NCBI RefSeq assembly: GCF_032452875.1 | Contig: NC_083868.1 | Span: 34,762,537-34,826,536 of the forward strand | Direction of reading: 5' to 3' | Source of the DNA: Bos javanicus | Lineage: Eukaryota; Chordata; Mammalia; Artiodactyla; Bovidae | Length of the DNA stretch: 64,000 bases | Made by a program: the position numbers and the translations under genes | Notes under the pieces: generated by a model | What the model was told of the DNA's origin: nothing | Seen by the model: only the letters and a program-made list of their open reading frames with translations | The model's database searches: none | Shown: one piece after another, positions 44,468 through 56,745 of the stretch | How positions within the stretch are numbered: the first letter of the stretch is position 1 | Layout of the letters: each line of letters starts with the position of its first letter

Positions 44468-46612
44468 GTTGCAAAACTCAGACTTAAATTTCAAAATTTG
44501 CCTTGTTGCAAAATTCAGAGCAAACTGAAGAGTAGGGAAAACCACTAGACTATTCAGGTATGACCTAAATCAACTACCTTATGATTATACAGTGAAAGTG
44601 ACAAATAGATTCAGGGGATTAGATCTGATAGACACAGTGCTTGAAGAACTTTGGACAGAGGTTTGTGACATTGTACAGGAGGCAGTGATCAAGTCCATCT
44701 CCAAGGAAAAGAAATGCAAAAAAGCAAAATGGTTGTCAGAGAAGCCTTACAAATAGCTGAGAAAAGAAGAGAAGTGAAAGGCAAAGGAGAAAAGGAAAGC
44801 TATACCCATTTGAATGCAGAGTTCCAAAGAATAGCAAGGAGATAAGAAAGCCTTCCTCAGTGATCAATGCAAAGAAATAGAGGAAAGCAATAACATGGGA
44901 AATATTAGAGATCTCTTCAAGAAAATTAGAGACACCAAGAGAACATTTCATGTAAAGATGAGCACAATAAAGAACAGAAATGATATGAATCTCACAGAAG
45001 CAGAAGATAGTAAGAAGAGGTGTCAAGAATACACAGAAGAACTAATCAAAAAAGATCTTAGTGACACAGAAAACCATGATGGTGTGATCATTCACCTAGA
45101 GCCAAATATCCTGGAATGCGAAGTCAAGTGGGGCTTAGGAAGCAACACTATGAACGAAGCTAGTGGAGGTGATGGAATTCCAGTTGAGCTATTTCAAATC
45201 CCAAAAGATGATGCTGTGAAAGTGCTGCACTCAATATGCCAGCAAATTTGGAAAACTCAGCAGTGGCCTAGGAGGGGAAAAGGTCAGTTTTCATTCCAAT
45301 CCCAAAGAAAGGCAATGCCAAAGAATGTTCAAGCTGCCACACAATTGCACTCATCTCACATACTAGCAAAGTCATGCTCAAAATTCTCTAAGTGAGGCTC
45401 CAACAGGATATGAAGTGAGAACTTCCAGATGTTCAAGCTGGATTTAGAAAAGGCAGAAGAACAAGAGAGCAAATTGCCAACATCCGTTGGAACATAGAAA
45501 AAGCAAAGGAATACCAGAAAATCATCTAATTCTGCTTTATTGACTATGCCAAAGCCTTTGACTATGTGGATGACACCAAACTGTGAAAAATTCTTAGAGA
45601 GATGGGAATACCAGACCACCTTACCTGCCTCCTAATAAATCTGTAAGCAGGTTAAGAAGCAACAGTTAGAACTGGGCATGGAACAACAGACTGATTCCAA
45701 ATTGGGAAAGGGGTCTGTCTAGACTGTATAGTGTCACCCTGCTTATTCTTATTCTTATATGAAGAGTACATCATGAGAAATGCTGGGCTGGATAAAGCAC
45801 AAGTTGGAAACAAGATTTCTGGGAGAAATATCAATAACCTCAGATATGCAGATGACACCACCCTTATGGCAGAAAGTGAAGAGGAACTGAAGAATATTTT
45901 GATGAAAATGAAAGATAAGAGTGAAAAAGTTGGCTTAAAAATCAACATTCAAAAAAATAAGGTCATGGCATCCGGTCCCATCACTTCATGGCAAATAGAT
46001 GAGGAAACAATGGAAACAGTTAGAGACTTTATTTTCTTGGACTCCAAAATCACTGCAGATGGTGACTGCAGCCATGAAATTAAAGGACACTTCCTCCTTG
46101 AAAGAAAAGCTATGACCAACCTAGACAGCATATTAAAAAGCAGAAACATCACTTTGCCAACAAAGGGGCATAGAGTCAAATCTAAGGTTTTTCCAGTAGT
46201 CATGTGACAGTTGGACCATAAAGAAGCTGAGCACCAAATAATTGGTGCTTTTGATCTGTGGTGCTGGAAAAATCTTTTGACAGTCCCTTTGACTGCAAGG
46301 TGATCAAACTAGTGAACCCTAAATGAAATCAACACTGAATATTCATTGGAAGAACAGATGCTGAAGCTGAAACTTCAATACTTTGGCCACCTGATATGAA
46401 AAGTTGACTCATTGGAAAATATCCTGTGCTGGAAAATATTGAGGGCAGCAGAAAAAGGGGGTGACAGAGGATGAGATGATTGGATGACGTCTCTAACTCA
46501 ATAGACATAAGTTTGAGCAAACTTGGGGAGATAGTGAAGGAGAGGGAAGCCTGGCAAGCTGTAGTCCGTGAGGTTGCAAAAAGTTGTACATGACTTAATA
46601 ACTGAAGAAGAA
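44468..46612 (+). mobile_element. BovB LINE, long diverged copy
   Basis: It begins after the endonuclease (tgttgcaaaactcagactta) with a short local duplication (tgttgcaaaa at 44467 and 44503). It continues through linker and RT to a degraded 3' end near 46612. It has more substitutions and indels than most copies here, suggesting greater age. Confidence 0.9.
44895..46207 (+). pseudogene. BovB linker and RT coding remnants
   Basis: Open pieces at 44895-45395 (linker, GGDGIPVELFQIPKDD) and 45731-46207 (from SPCLF, with YADD in LRYADDTTLM). Between them the RT N-terminal half (45420-45720) contains stops, including in motif A surroundings. The whole cannot yield an enzyme. Confidence 0.8.
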
Positions 46613-46742
46613 CAGAAAGTCATCATTATTTTAATCATAGATTCTGTCATGCATGTGGTGATGCAATAAACCATAATCTCATAAAATAAACAGTATAAAA
46701 ATAATATAACTGGTAACATTAAGAAGGTTCTAAGAAGTTATA

Positions 46743-46995
46743 GTAGACGCTGAGGTTCCAAAACTTTGGCCACCTGATGTGAAGAACTGACTCATTAGAA
46801 AAGGCCCTGATGTGAAGAAAGACTGAAGGCAGGAGGAGAAGGGGATGACAGGGGACGAGATGGTTGGATGGCATCACTGACTCCATGGACACGAATTTGA
46901 GCAAGCTCTAGGAGACACTGAAAGACAGGGAAGACTGGTGCGCTGCAGTTCATGGGGTCGCAAAGAGTCGGACATGACTGAGTGACTGAACAGCA
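46743..46995 (+). mobile_element. BovB 3' tail fragment
   Basis: The last ~250 bp of BovB, from agacgctgaggttccaaaac to gactgagtgactgaacagc. It lies 130 bp downstream of another BovB end. Confidence 0.9.
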
Positions 46996-47612
46996 ACAAC
47001 ATGATATTTATTTAAGATAAGAACTTCTGTTAGGTGTGGTTCAGTAACTCCCCAGGCATTAATCACTATCTTTAAGGGTAATGATTCATTGGCATTGTAC
47101 ACAAAGTTAAGCTAAGATATTTGCACTTACAAGCAGAGGGGTGAGTCAACCTGATCACTTCCAGGACTGAAAATGTAATGTTATCTTCTAAGGAGTTACA
47201 TAGTTGTCACCAAAAGGAGAAAAATTGATCTTTATGGTTAAACAGGTATTTCTGACATTGGTGAGCCCTGGTTAATGCATAATGCAGACACAAAATGCAC
47301 AGTACAGGGGAGAGAGGTGGCCAAAGTACAGAGGAAATATTTTATGATTAAATTTTTCTTGTCTTAAAATATGAATTTTAATTTTATTACCTAATTTATT
47401 AAAATAGAAATTGCCAGCTATTATGTTTTATCACAATTATTTAAAGTGTTAACACGCACTACAAAGTTATAAAGAGTTTGTCTAACAAGGAATGGTCTTT
47501 CAAATATTTAGAGATGATAGACATTTAAAAAATATTTCTTGTATAAACTTTGTATTCAGAGGATGAAATGATGGAATGAAGTCATATTATCCATTTTTGT
47601 GATATTAACTAC
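46996..47612. other. Unassigned DNA
   Basis: No recognised family or gene. Confidence 0.4.
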
Positions 47613-47690
47613 AATTTATAACTTAAAGACTTTTAAATCTGTATCTCCTGCATGGCTCTCTCCTAGGGTCCAGATTTGTATCCCCAAATG

Positions 47691-47882
47691 TTCAAACCCA
47701 GGGATTGAACCCAGGCCCCCGGGCATTGCAGGTAGATTTTTACCAACTGAGCCACAAGGAAAGCCCAAGAATACTGGAGTGGGTAGCCTATCCTTTCTGC
47801 AGCAGACCTTCCTGACCCAGGAATTGAACTGGGGTCTCCTGAATTGCAGGCAGATTCTTTACCAAGTGAGCTACCAGGGCAG
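47691..47882 (-). mobile_element. Bov-tA head dimer
   Basis: Minus-strand element made of two tRNA-Glu-like heads (gagctaccagggcagcc end at 47882, second head ending gccacaaggaaagccc near 47767) without the BovB-like tail. It is flanked by the 9-bp repeat ccccaaatg at 47682-47690 and 47883-47891. It interrupts the tandem duplication. Confidence 0.82.
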
Positions 47883-47900
47883 CCCCAAATGGTATGTTGA

Positions 47901-47972
47901 TTCCCCATTAGGGAATCAAATCCCAGTCTCCCATGTGACAGAACGGGATACTCACCACTATATTAACGAGGA
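47901..47972 (-). tRNA. tRNA-Asp(GTC)-like sequence, probably a pseudogene
   Basis: On the minus strand the 72 bases start TCCTCGTTAATATAGTGGTG and end with the acceptor 3' strand ATGGGGA plus A. The anticodon loop is CTGTCAC (anticodon GTC). The acceptor stem pairs throughout with a G-T wobble at one position. The anticodon stem (CCGTT/ATGGG) has two mismatches, and the T arm has one mismatch and a TTTGATT loop. The B box is altered and no T-run terminator follows directly. Similarity to mammalian tRNA-Asp is clear, but function is doubtful. Confidence 0.75.
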
Positions 47973-48059
47973 ACAATTTATAACTTAAAGGCTTTTAAAT
48001 CTGCATCTCCTGCATGACTCTCTTTGCTAGGGGCCATATTTGTATCCCCAGATGTTTCA

Positions 48060-48699
48060 GATAAATAATGTATCCATCTTCCACTTGGATGTTAAAGACG
48101 GCCAAAGTTTCAGTATGTTGAAACTGAACTCAGTATTTTCTCTAACCATTCCTCTTTCTCAAATATGCTTTCTTTCAAAAAAAAAAGTTTTTTATTGATT
48201 GATTTCTCTCTTAATCAGGATAGGATGAGATACTCCATTATAAGACATAATCATTGATATTCTAGCGAATTAAGACCATTAGTTTCATTGTTCATTCTTC
48301 TCACTATGAAATGAGGATCAGCCATGTCTCCTCAGATGTTTTGCCATAGGAACTAAGAGAACCAGATTGTCACCAATCTTGTGGATGAACCATTTTGGAG
48401 AGATGGATTTCAACACTGCCATGGGAGAGATAGAATGATTTGTGGATTGTGTGGGAAGTTTTGTAGGGCTAGGTATGAAATTATCTGTAATCACTACCAC
48501 TTATATGATCAGTTAGAAGTCATACTGTCTAACTGAAAGGGAGGCTGGGAAATGTATTTATTTTCCCCAAAAAAGAACATGGTGAGCCGAACACAATGTA
48601 TTATCTTCATAGATTCACCATTTTTCTAGTTGACTTAGCAAGAAATTTGGGAGTTATAAACTTTTCCCTTTTTTTTTTTTTTTTTTGCATCCTACTTCA
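48060..48699. other. Unassigned DNA
   Basis: No family recognised. It includes an A10 run near 48179-48188 and a T18 run at 48669-48686, the latter possibly the tail of an unseen minus-strand retroelement. Confidence 0.4.
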
Positions 48700-49610
48700 A
48701 GTCAATCACTTGGTCTGCTTATTAAACTGATTGATACCTATTGAACCTACAAGTCACATTTTTTATAGTAACTGGTCACTATCTTACCTTAGTGCAAGCC
48801 TTCATTACTCCTGTCTAAGCAAATTGCAACAGTCCAAGTTAGTCTCCCATCTGACACTTGAGAGACCATTCCAAATTACAAATACAATTAAAAAACTACT
48901 TCATTAAAATTCTTCAGTGGCCTCCACTATTTTTCAGGCTACTATGCAAGCTTCTTCACTTGCTCTAATAGGCTTTATAATGTAAACTTTGCTTAAATTT
49001 TCACTATCTACCTTTATCTTCATCATAGATTTGGATTCTGCAAGTAAATAAGGCTTTCTCCTCCTACATATTCACATGTGCTTGCTCTTTTTCATGGATT
49101 ACCCTTCAAAGACTCTTTAACTCTTACTGATGTTTTAGGAATCAGCATCACTTTTTCTAATGTCTCCCTCTTAATCTGGGTACAGACCCTGATCGCCCAT
49201 TTTACTTATTCCTCCCAAACCTTGTAGCTACCCGTATTTACTTTTCTCATAACATTCTTTACACTTCATTTTAATTATCTCCTTACTATCTACTCTGTGC
49301 AAGGAGTGAGTAAATATTTTAGTCACTCAGTTGTGTTTGACTCTTTGTGACCCTATGGACTGTAGCCTACCAGGCTTCTCAGTCCATGGGATTTTCCAGG
49401 CAAGAGTACTGGAGTGGGTTGCCATTTCCTTCTCCAGGGGATCTTCCCGACCCAGGGATCAAACCCAGGTCTCTGATGTTGTAGGCAGATGCTTTACCCT
49501 CTGAGCCACCAGGGAAGCTATTTTAGACTTAGGGTCATATTTTTCATCTTTGCATACATAACATGCTTAATACATAGTAGGGCCTCAGATAAGGTTTCTT
49601 GAGTAATAAT
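48700..49610 (+). mobile_element. L2 LINE 3' part, split by a SINE
   Basis: Diverged sense L2 3' region (aaaattcttcagtggcctcc at 48906, cccaaaccttgtagctaccc at 49215). It resumes after the SINE with the family end (gcttaatacatagtagggcc at 49564). The assignment rests on word order. Confidence 0.6.
49323..49518 (-). mobile_element. Bov-tA SINE inside L2
   Basis: Minus-strand element (tcactcagttgtgtttgact to ctgagccaccagggaag). It is flanked by the 8-bp repeat tattttag at 49315-49322 and 49519-49526. Confidence 0.9.
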
Positions 49611-49924
49611 TTTTGAAGCCAAAGTGTTTTATATGCCTGTAGTCCTTTTATTCTTTAAATGTCATTATGATATACTCAAGTATGCTGATTACATAGGATC
49701 TTATAATGAGTTTAAACTTCTCCCAACATTTTACAACCTATAGTTTGAATGGGTAGAAATGGTTGAGTAGTTTTGTTATTACTCTCAATAAGTATGGTTC
49801 TTATACACTTCCCAAAATAGTTCCCCAGGGGAAAAGTATGGAAGTGATATAAAAATAAGGTCATTTTAGATTCCTCTTTGTATCATGTAATATTTAGAGG
49901 TTATGGTTATGTTTATGACATGTT

Positions 49925-49990
49925 TATATATGTATACATATATACACACATATACATATGTATATACATATGCATATACATATGCAAATA
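49925..49990. repeat. TATACA/TATG microsatellite
   Basis: Interrupted alternating TA with ca and tg steps (tgtatacatatatacacaca, catatgtatatacatatgca). Confidence 0.85.
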
Positions 49991-50052
49991 TACTTATCTG
50001 TTAGCAAAAGATTTAAAAATTTAATACATTAAAAATTTCATCAAACACACAC

Positions 50053-51587
50053 ACGATGGTGTGATCTAGACATCCTGGAATGTGAAGTCAAGTGGGCCTT
50101 AGGAAGCAATATGATGAATGAAGCTAGTGGAGGTGATGGAATTCCAGTTGAATTATTTCAAATCCTAAAAGATAATGCTGTGAAAGTGCTGCACTCAATA
50201 TGCCCGCAAATTTGGGAAAATCAGCAGTGGCCCAGGAGGGGAAAATATCAGTTTTCATTCCAATTCCAAAGAAGGGCAATGCCAAAGAATGTTGAAACTA
50301 CTGCACAATTGCGTTCATCTCACATGCCAGCAAAGTAATGCATACAATTCTCCAAGCCATGCTCCAACAGGACGTGAAGTAAGAACTTCCAGATATTCAA
50401 GCTGGATTTAGAAAAAGCAGAGGAGTCAGATATCAAAGTGCCAGCATCTAATGGGTCATTGAAATAGCAAGAGAGTTCCAGAAAAAATCTACTTGTACTT
50501 TTAACTACGCCAATGCCTTTGACTGTGTGGATCACAACAAACTGTGGAAAATTCTGAAAGACATGAGAATACCAGACCACCTTATGTGCATCCTGAGAAA
50601 TCTGTATGCAGGTCAAGAAGCAACAGTTAGAACTGGACATGGAACTACAGACTGGTTCCAAATTAGGAAATGAGTACATCAAGGCAGTATATTGTCACTT
50701 GCTTATTTAACTTATATACAGAGTACATCATGGGAAATGCCAGCTTGGATGAAGCAGAAGCTGAACTCAAGTTTGGCAGGAGAAATATCAATAACCTCAG
50801 ATATGCAGATGACATCACCCTTATGGCAGAAAGTGAAGAAGAACCCAAGAGCCTCTTGATGAAAGCGAAAGAGGAGAGTGAAAAAGTTGACTTAAAACTC
50901 AACATTCAGAAAATGAAGATCATGGCATCCCCAGTCCCATCACTTCATAGGAAATATATGGGGAAACAGTGGAAATAGTGAGAGACTTTATTTTGGGGGG
51001 CTCCAAAATCACTGCAGATGGTGACTGCATCATGAAATTAAAAGATGCTCCTAGTAAGAAAAGCTATGACCAACCTAGAAAACCTATTAAAAAGCAGAGG
51101 ATTTGCTTTGCCAACAATGGCCTGTCTAGTCAAAGCTATGGTTTTTCCATGAATCAGGTATGGATGTGAGAGTTGGACTATAAAGAAAGCTGAGTGGTGA
51201 AGAATTGATGCTTTTGAACTATGGTGTTTTAGAAGACTCTTGAGAGTACCTTGGACTGCAAGGAGTTCCAACCAGTCAATCCTGAAGGAAATCAGTCATG
51301 AATATTCATTGGAAGGACTGATGCTGAAACTGAAACTCCAATTGTTTGGCCACCTGATGCAAAGAGCTGACTCATTTGAAAAGACCCTGATGCTGGGGAA
51401 GATTGAAGGTGGGAGAAGGGGGACGACAGAAGAAGAGATGGTTGGATGACATTACTGACTCAATGGAAATGAGCTTGAGTAGACTCTGGGAGTTGGTAAT
51501 GGACAGGGAAGCCTGGCATGCTGCAGTCTATGGGGTCACAAAGATTTGGACAAGACAGAGCGACTGAACTGAACTGAATTGAACTGA
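50053..51587 (+). mobile_element. BovB LINE, 5'-truncated and decayed
   Basis: It starts in the linker (gatggtgtgatctagacatc, which lacks about 20 family bases) right after a short CA run. It ends gaactgaactgaattgaactg near 51587. The RT retains YADD (RYADDITLM in frame 50670-50978), but frames are broken before and after it and motif A has lost its frame. Confidence 0.9.
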
Positions 51588-52013
51588 AATGCCTTTTCAA
51601 TGATTTTTAGTATTTTTTAACGCATGTTATAGTGTTAAGAATATCCACATAGATAAAAATTTGGAGCATTTAATTCACTACATTCTCAAAAAATATTTTA
51701 GGTTGCCTATCTTAAATAATTTGGTAGTTAATCCAAACCCTTTAGTTGAGGACAGAGGACACTAAAACCAAAATGGGATCTATAATACATTCTATAGTAC
51801 TACTCTCCAAGTAAGGGATAGACCATAGGAGTGCTAAGCTATGCAAGTTTAAGTTGGGCAATCTAAAGCCCCTGAGACAAAATATAGGACCATGTTTAGA
51901 ATCCAAGTTTCTGGGCCCCAATTTAGTCTCTATTGCATGTTTTCATTCTACTGGAAATTCTCAAACTTATATAAACTCTGCTTCATTAAAAACAATCATC
52001 TCATAAACATATT

Positions 52014-52140
52014 TGAGAAGGAAATGTCAACCCACTCCAGTGTTCTTGCTTGGAGAATCCCAAGGATGGGGGAGCCTGGTGGGCCGCCATCTGTGGGGTT
52101 GCAGAGTCGGACACGACTGAAGCGACTTAGCAGCAGCAGC
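52014..52140 (+). mobile_element. Bov-A monomer SINE
   Basis: A single Bov-A unit (gagaaggaaatgtcaaccca to gacttagcagcagcagc). It is flanked by the 11-bp repeat ataaacatatt at 52003-52013 and ataagcatatt at 52141-52151, with one mismatch. Confidence 0.9.
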
Positions 52141-52151
52141 ATAAGCATATT

Positions 52152-55100
52152 CCATCCATATCTAAGATAGCCCTTTCTGCCTTGAGACCCAATAATATGC
52201 AAAATAGTAAAGTTTTCTTTACGAGCTTACTTTCTTGATTTGTATTAAAAAATAGTAATTTTAAGAAACAATTCTAAAATCAAATTATACTGTCATAATG
52301 AATATGCTTATTTATACTTTATACACCCTTTCAAGGATGCTGCAATATTTCTTTCCATCAAGCTGACAGCCTTATAAATCTCTGCTGTATACTATGGTAC
52401 TGCCTGTTTAAAACCTTCTGATGCTTTAAACTCTAGAATGCCATTTGAAGTATGTGCCAGTTTTGAAGCTAGCATTTTATTTCATATTTCATGAAACATA
52501 AAGTTAATATCTTTGAATATTAAATTATAAGTAGAATCTAACTATTATTTTGCAAAACCAGCAGCTTAAAATGCTTTCATTTTATATCATCAACAAAGAT
52601 TTCTGAAGGTGATCCAGGGCATGTGTCTAATGCAGAACTGATCTTGTTATAGGTGTGAGATTATCTTACTTTAAAACCCAAATCCTGCCATTAAATCACC
52701 AACAAAGCTTTCATTTGAAATGTGGCCTTTAAATGCATAACACAACAGAAGGACAATTAAAGATAGTCATAGTCTATTATCATCGCCATTGGTTCTGCTA
52801 ATGAGTTCTGTGACTTGTTTCAGAATCAAAATGCTACTCCTGAGAAAGCTTATCAACCTAAGTAAGTGAGTCTTTATCACTTTGCCCTTAAATAGCTAGT
52901 GTTCTGAGCCTTTGAGTTTGGGGAGCAGTGCTAAAAGAAACTCTTTATAAAAGAGCTATTAGTCTTGTGCAGTCTAGGATTTGACAGCTCATGAGGTTAC
53001 ACAGACCATTACATTACCAACACCATTTCCAATTCCTTAGGCATCTCCTCCAGTACCTAGGGAGCATTACCTCAGCTGACTTTCTTTCTCTCTCTTTCCT
53101 TCCTCCTTTCCTCCCTCCTTTTCTTCTTTCCTTCCCTCCCTCTGTTTCTTTCTCCTTCTCTAAATCTCTCCTTCTCCTTCTCTATCTCTTTGGCACTTTT
53201 AATTTTACTAACATATGCTGGATAATTGAATGAAAACATGATTTTTGGAATTTTTCCCCCTAAATGCCTATGTTTAGTCTGTGTATAATGATATCATATG
53301 AATATTTTAGATGGAAAAGGAACAATATAAATAGCAAAAAGAAAATTATTCAGTTTGCTTTTGCAGAGAAATCAATTGATTACATTTATTTATTGAAGTA
53401 AAATGGAAGGATTATAATCATGCACGTAACATTGTTATTACTTGTGATCAAAACAATTTATGGAATAATAAGGCTTCTGACTTCTGCACAGGAATAAACT
53501 AGGCATTTGAATAAAAAGATTGGAATATGATCACTTCCAAAAGGACAAAGAACATGAGTGTAGTTTCATGATAAAATGGCAGTGTCTGATAATATATCTA
53601 ACATGGTCTTATTTTAGTACTTATGTATATATATTTCTAATCTAAATTTCATCTATAAACAGTCCCATTAATTTATGCTTTAAAAATAGCAGCAATTTAT
53701 TTTCAACTTTACATTTGAATTTTCTTTTTTGAAGGTATCACTGTATCAGAACATCTAGGATCTTGGTAAAAAATGATATTCTAACTACTGTCTGTTATAT
53801 TATTTAAGTGCATGTTTATTTCATTGATCTGAACTTTTCCACTGAAACATTGTGTAATTTTTAAAGAGAAATTGGATATTATTCACAGTATGTGAATGTG
53901 ACCTTTCCTATAGAACAGTGCTGCATTTCTAAGGCATGAAACTGACAACATCCAGTTACATGTTACATATGTTACAGATGTAAAGGTGTCACAGAAAAAG
54001 TGAATGCTAACTAAAGCCAATTGTGTAGGCTTTCATTTTTTTCCCTAGTTTTACTCATTCTCCCTCTACTCAATGCCTAACATTTATTCCAATTATATTC
54101 AAAGTTGTTAAAAGTATACTTTAGGAAGCATGTGTGAAAACAGGCAAACAAAAGTCCTGTTTGAAAATCAGTGCCTTGCAAGCTTCCATGTTACTGTGCT
54201 GCTGAATACTATGTGGTCTCATACATTATGTGTGTTGGGATGATGAAAGTCAGAGCATCAGAAAGACTGCTCTAGACAACATCTTCTTAACATTCCAATT
54301 CTTTCTTTTGTGATAAGAAAAAATAACTTGAGATCGACAATCTTAACAAGTTATCAATGTACTGCATAATATTGCTAACAATAAATGTAATATTATACAG
54401 CAGATTTCTAAAATGTATTCATCTTGCATAACTGAAATTATAATATATATATATTGAACAGGAACTCTTCATTATAATGTAGGATTGCTTAACTATCTTA
54501 AGGATATTCAGGACTCTGACTAAAATCATTGTCAGAAGAAAGTATGTCAAGTTTTGCAATTTTATGCAATCCCAGTTGGAGCAAGGTGTTCATCTGTGTC
54601 TTCTCCCCCTGGGGGATGCAGGATTTATTATGCTCCCTTAAAAGGCCTCCTTTGATTTTTATGTCTTGGATTCTTATTTCATGGATCAAGGATTAGCAAC
54701 ATATTTGTCTCCAAGCTCTTTTGGTGGCAATAAGAAATGTTTGAGATCTAAGACAAACCTCAAGGAGAAGGAAAAATCAATCAGAATATCTTTGGAGAAG
54801 CAATGTGTCCATAATTGTATTCAGTTTTTGAAACTTATATATTTTCTTCAAAATTATCAAGATAAATTAATATATTATTGTAATTTTACATTTTACATTT
54901 TTGGCTCCAGTTGAGATTAAAATGAAATCAGTGCTGCCTTAATAAATATCACAACTTTACAGGGAATCTACATGTTAAAAGAAAATAACTGAAAGATCAG
55001 TAAGAATAGATGATTTTAATTCATCTAGGAATCTTCTCTTAGGAAGTATATCTAATCTCATGATAATTTAATTTTGTAATTTTCTATGTATTTATATTCA

Positions 55101-55387
55101 AACGTGAAAAACTATTAGAAGGAAATTGTATCTTGGATTTTTCAGAAAGTGACACATGAGTGTCCATAGTTTCTTCCTAGAAAACTCTAATTCCAACAAA
55201 TCTAATAAGACCAACTTAAAAATCTAGAATAACAGCTATATTTCTTCCATTGTGTTATAAGGCAAATTCATCAAAAATGCTTCATAAATTTCTTCATACA
55301 TTTAAATGTGAAGTAAATAGCTTTTGAAAGGTGACTCAGAATGCTTTGATTAATTGGTATTAACCTTGAATCTATTTTGGTTTCATC
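52152..55387. other. Long stretch without recognised repeats
   Basis: About 3.2 kb in which I recognise no SINE, LINE or LTR, apart from a polypyrimidine tract at 53081-53190. Frames here (for example 54666-54914, 82 codons) have no family features. It is the longest repeat-free interval of the window and could hold old regulatory DNA or very old repeats. Nothing in the sequence decides. Confidence 0.5.
53081..53190 (+). repeat. Polypyrimidine tract (TTTC/CCTT/CTCC mix)
   Basis: Almost pure C/T over about 110 bp, with one purine interruption block near 53161-53164. It gives a purine-rich complementary strand. Confidence 0.9.
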
Positions 55388-55600
55388 TATTCTCTGATGG
55401 CTCAGAAGTAAAGAATCTACCTCCAATGCAGGAGACACAAGAGACATGAATCTGATCCCTAGGTTGGGAATATCCCTTGGAGAAGAAAATGGCAACCCCT
55501 GAAGTATTCTTGCCTGGAAAATTCCATGGACAAACGTACCTGTCAGGCTCTAGTCCATGGGGTCGTAAAGAGTCGAACACAACTGAGCACACATACGTAC
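55388..55600 (+). mobile_element. Bov-tA SINE
   Basis: Diverged copy from tctctgatggctcagaagta to the tail agtcgaacacaactgagcac. Confidence 0.87.
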
Positions 55601-55904
55601 GTGTTTAATGAATTCTTTTAGGAAAACATTACAGTTTTCCTAACTGTAACTGATAAATATGCTTAAAATAGATCAAGATCTTATAAAGATTATCTTTAAT
55701 AAAACTAACCAGTTAAGCTAACATACCTATGGTCCATCTGGTTAAGGTATCACTTTCTAATGATCATCTTTGCCGCATTATTTTATGGAATTTTTTTAAC
55801 AAAATCCAACACAGATTCCATGTATGTTAATGCAAATTTGATTTTATAGAATAACTGTAGTATATTTGACAGTCTATGATGTGGACATAAACAGAAACCA
55901 ATCA

Positions 55905-56745
55905 AATAAGAAAAGCAAGCAGTATTTATTCTGAGCTCACTATAACAAAGCAGTCAGCCTCCATTACTTGCATTTGGTAGTTACTCAAAGGCAGACAGCA
56001 GCGGGAAAATTTTACATTGAGAAAAAGGAAGTCTTCAGATATGCCCTGACTACAGATTGTTTTTCTGGGGAAGCTATAGGTGGACTGACTAGAAGTAAGT
56101 ATCCTATGTGATTGGTTTGGGCTACATATTTGGCTTCCTCTAATTGGTCCTAAATTGGAAGCAGGGATAAAGATTGAACATGCTGTCAGTTATTAATCAT
56201 GTCCTGCCTATTCTGGGCCAGTTGTTACAGAAGATATTGTTTAGGTTTTTTGATTGTAACTAGAGACAGCAACGGAGAAGGCAATGGCACCCCACTCCAG
56301 TACTCTTGCCTGGAAAATCCCATGGATGGAGGAGCCTGGTGGGCTGCAGTCCGTGGGGTCGCTACCAGTCTGACGCGACAGAGCGACTTCACTTTCACTT
56401 TTCACTTTCCTGCATTGGAGAAGGAAATGGCAACCCGCTCCAGTGTTCTTGCCTGGAGAATCCCAGGGATGGCGGAGCCTTGTGGGCTGCCGTCTATGGG
56501 GTCACACAGAGTCGGACACCACTGAAGCGACTTAGCAGCAGCCCCAGAGACAGCAATCTGAGCATCCTAGCTTCTTGTGTTGTTGATTGCATATAAAGGG
56601 TTGGTTTTCTAGGCAGGTTGCTACATTGTAGGTCAAAGATATATTTTTATATATCATCTGGCCATTGTTTGTTTGTATATTCAATCTCTCCATGTTAATT
56701 AGGACTTGATTAAGGGACAAAGATTGGATTAAATGATCTACACAC
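55905..56745 (-). mobile_element. Antisense LTR-like element, interrupted by Bov-A2
   Basis: The complement reads like an LTR: upstream region at 56580-56740, CCAAT-like caatca near 56110, and an aataaa signal (tttatt at 55924-55929) near the left end, followed on minus by a tgcttgcttttc end. The family is not identified and the ends are approximate. The SINE at 56273-56545 splits it. Confidence 0.45.
56273..56545 (+). mobile_element. Bov-A2 SINE, dimeric
   Basis: Two Bov-A units, flanked by the perfect 11-bp duplication agagacagcaa at 56262-56272 and 56546-56556. Confidence 0.93.

Larger units (their letters stand above)
47613..48059. repeat. Partial tandem duplication around a tRNA-Asp-like sequence
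   Basis: About 80 bp starting acaatttataacttaaag occurs at 47613-47690 and again at 47973-48055, with roughly 85% identity by eye. The first copy is followed, after removal of a later SINE, by gtatgttga and the tRNA-like sequence. The second copy diverges after ccccagatg. The bases before the first copy (atattaac) also resemble the end of the tRNA-like sequence. Confidence 0.85.

Noticed and set aside
54666..54914. 82-codon frame in the repeat-free interval as a small gene
   Set aside because: No motif, no signal peptide, AT-biased codons throughout. I could not distinguish it from chance.
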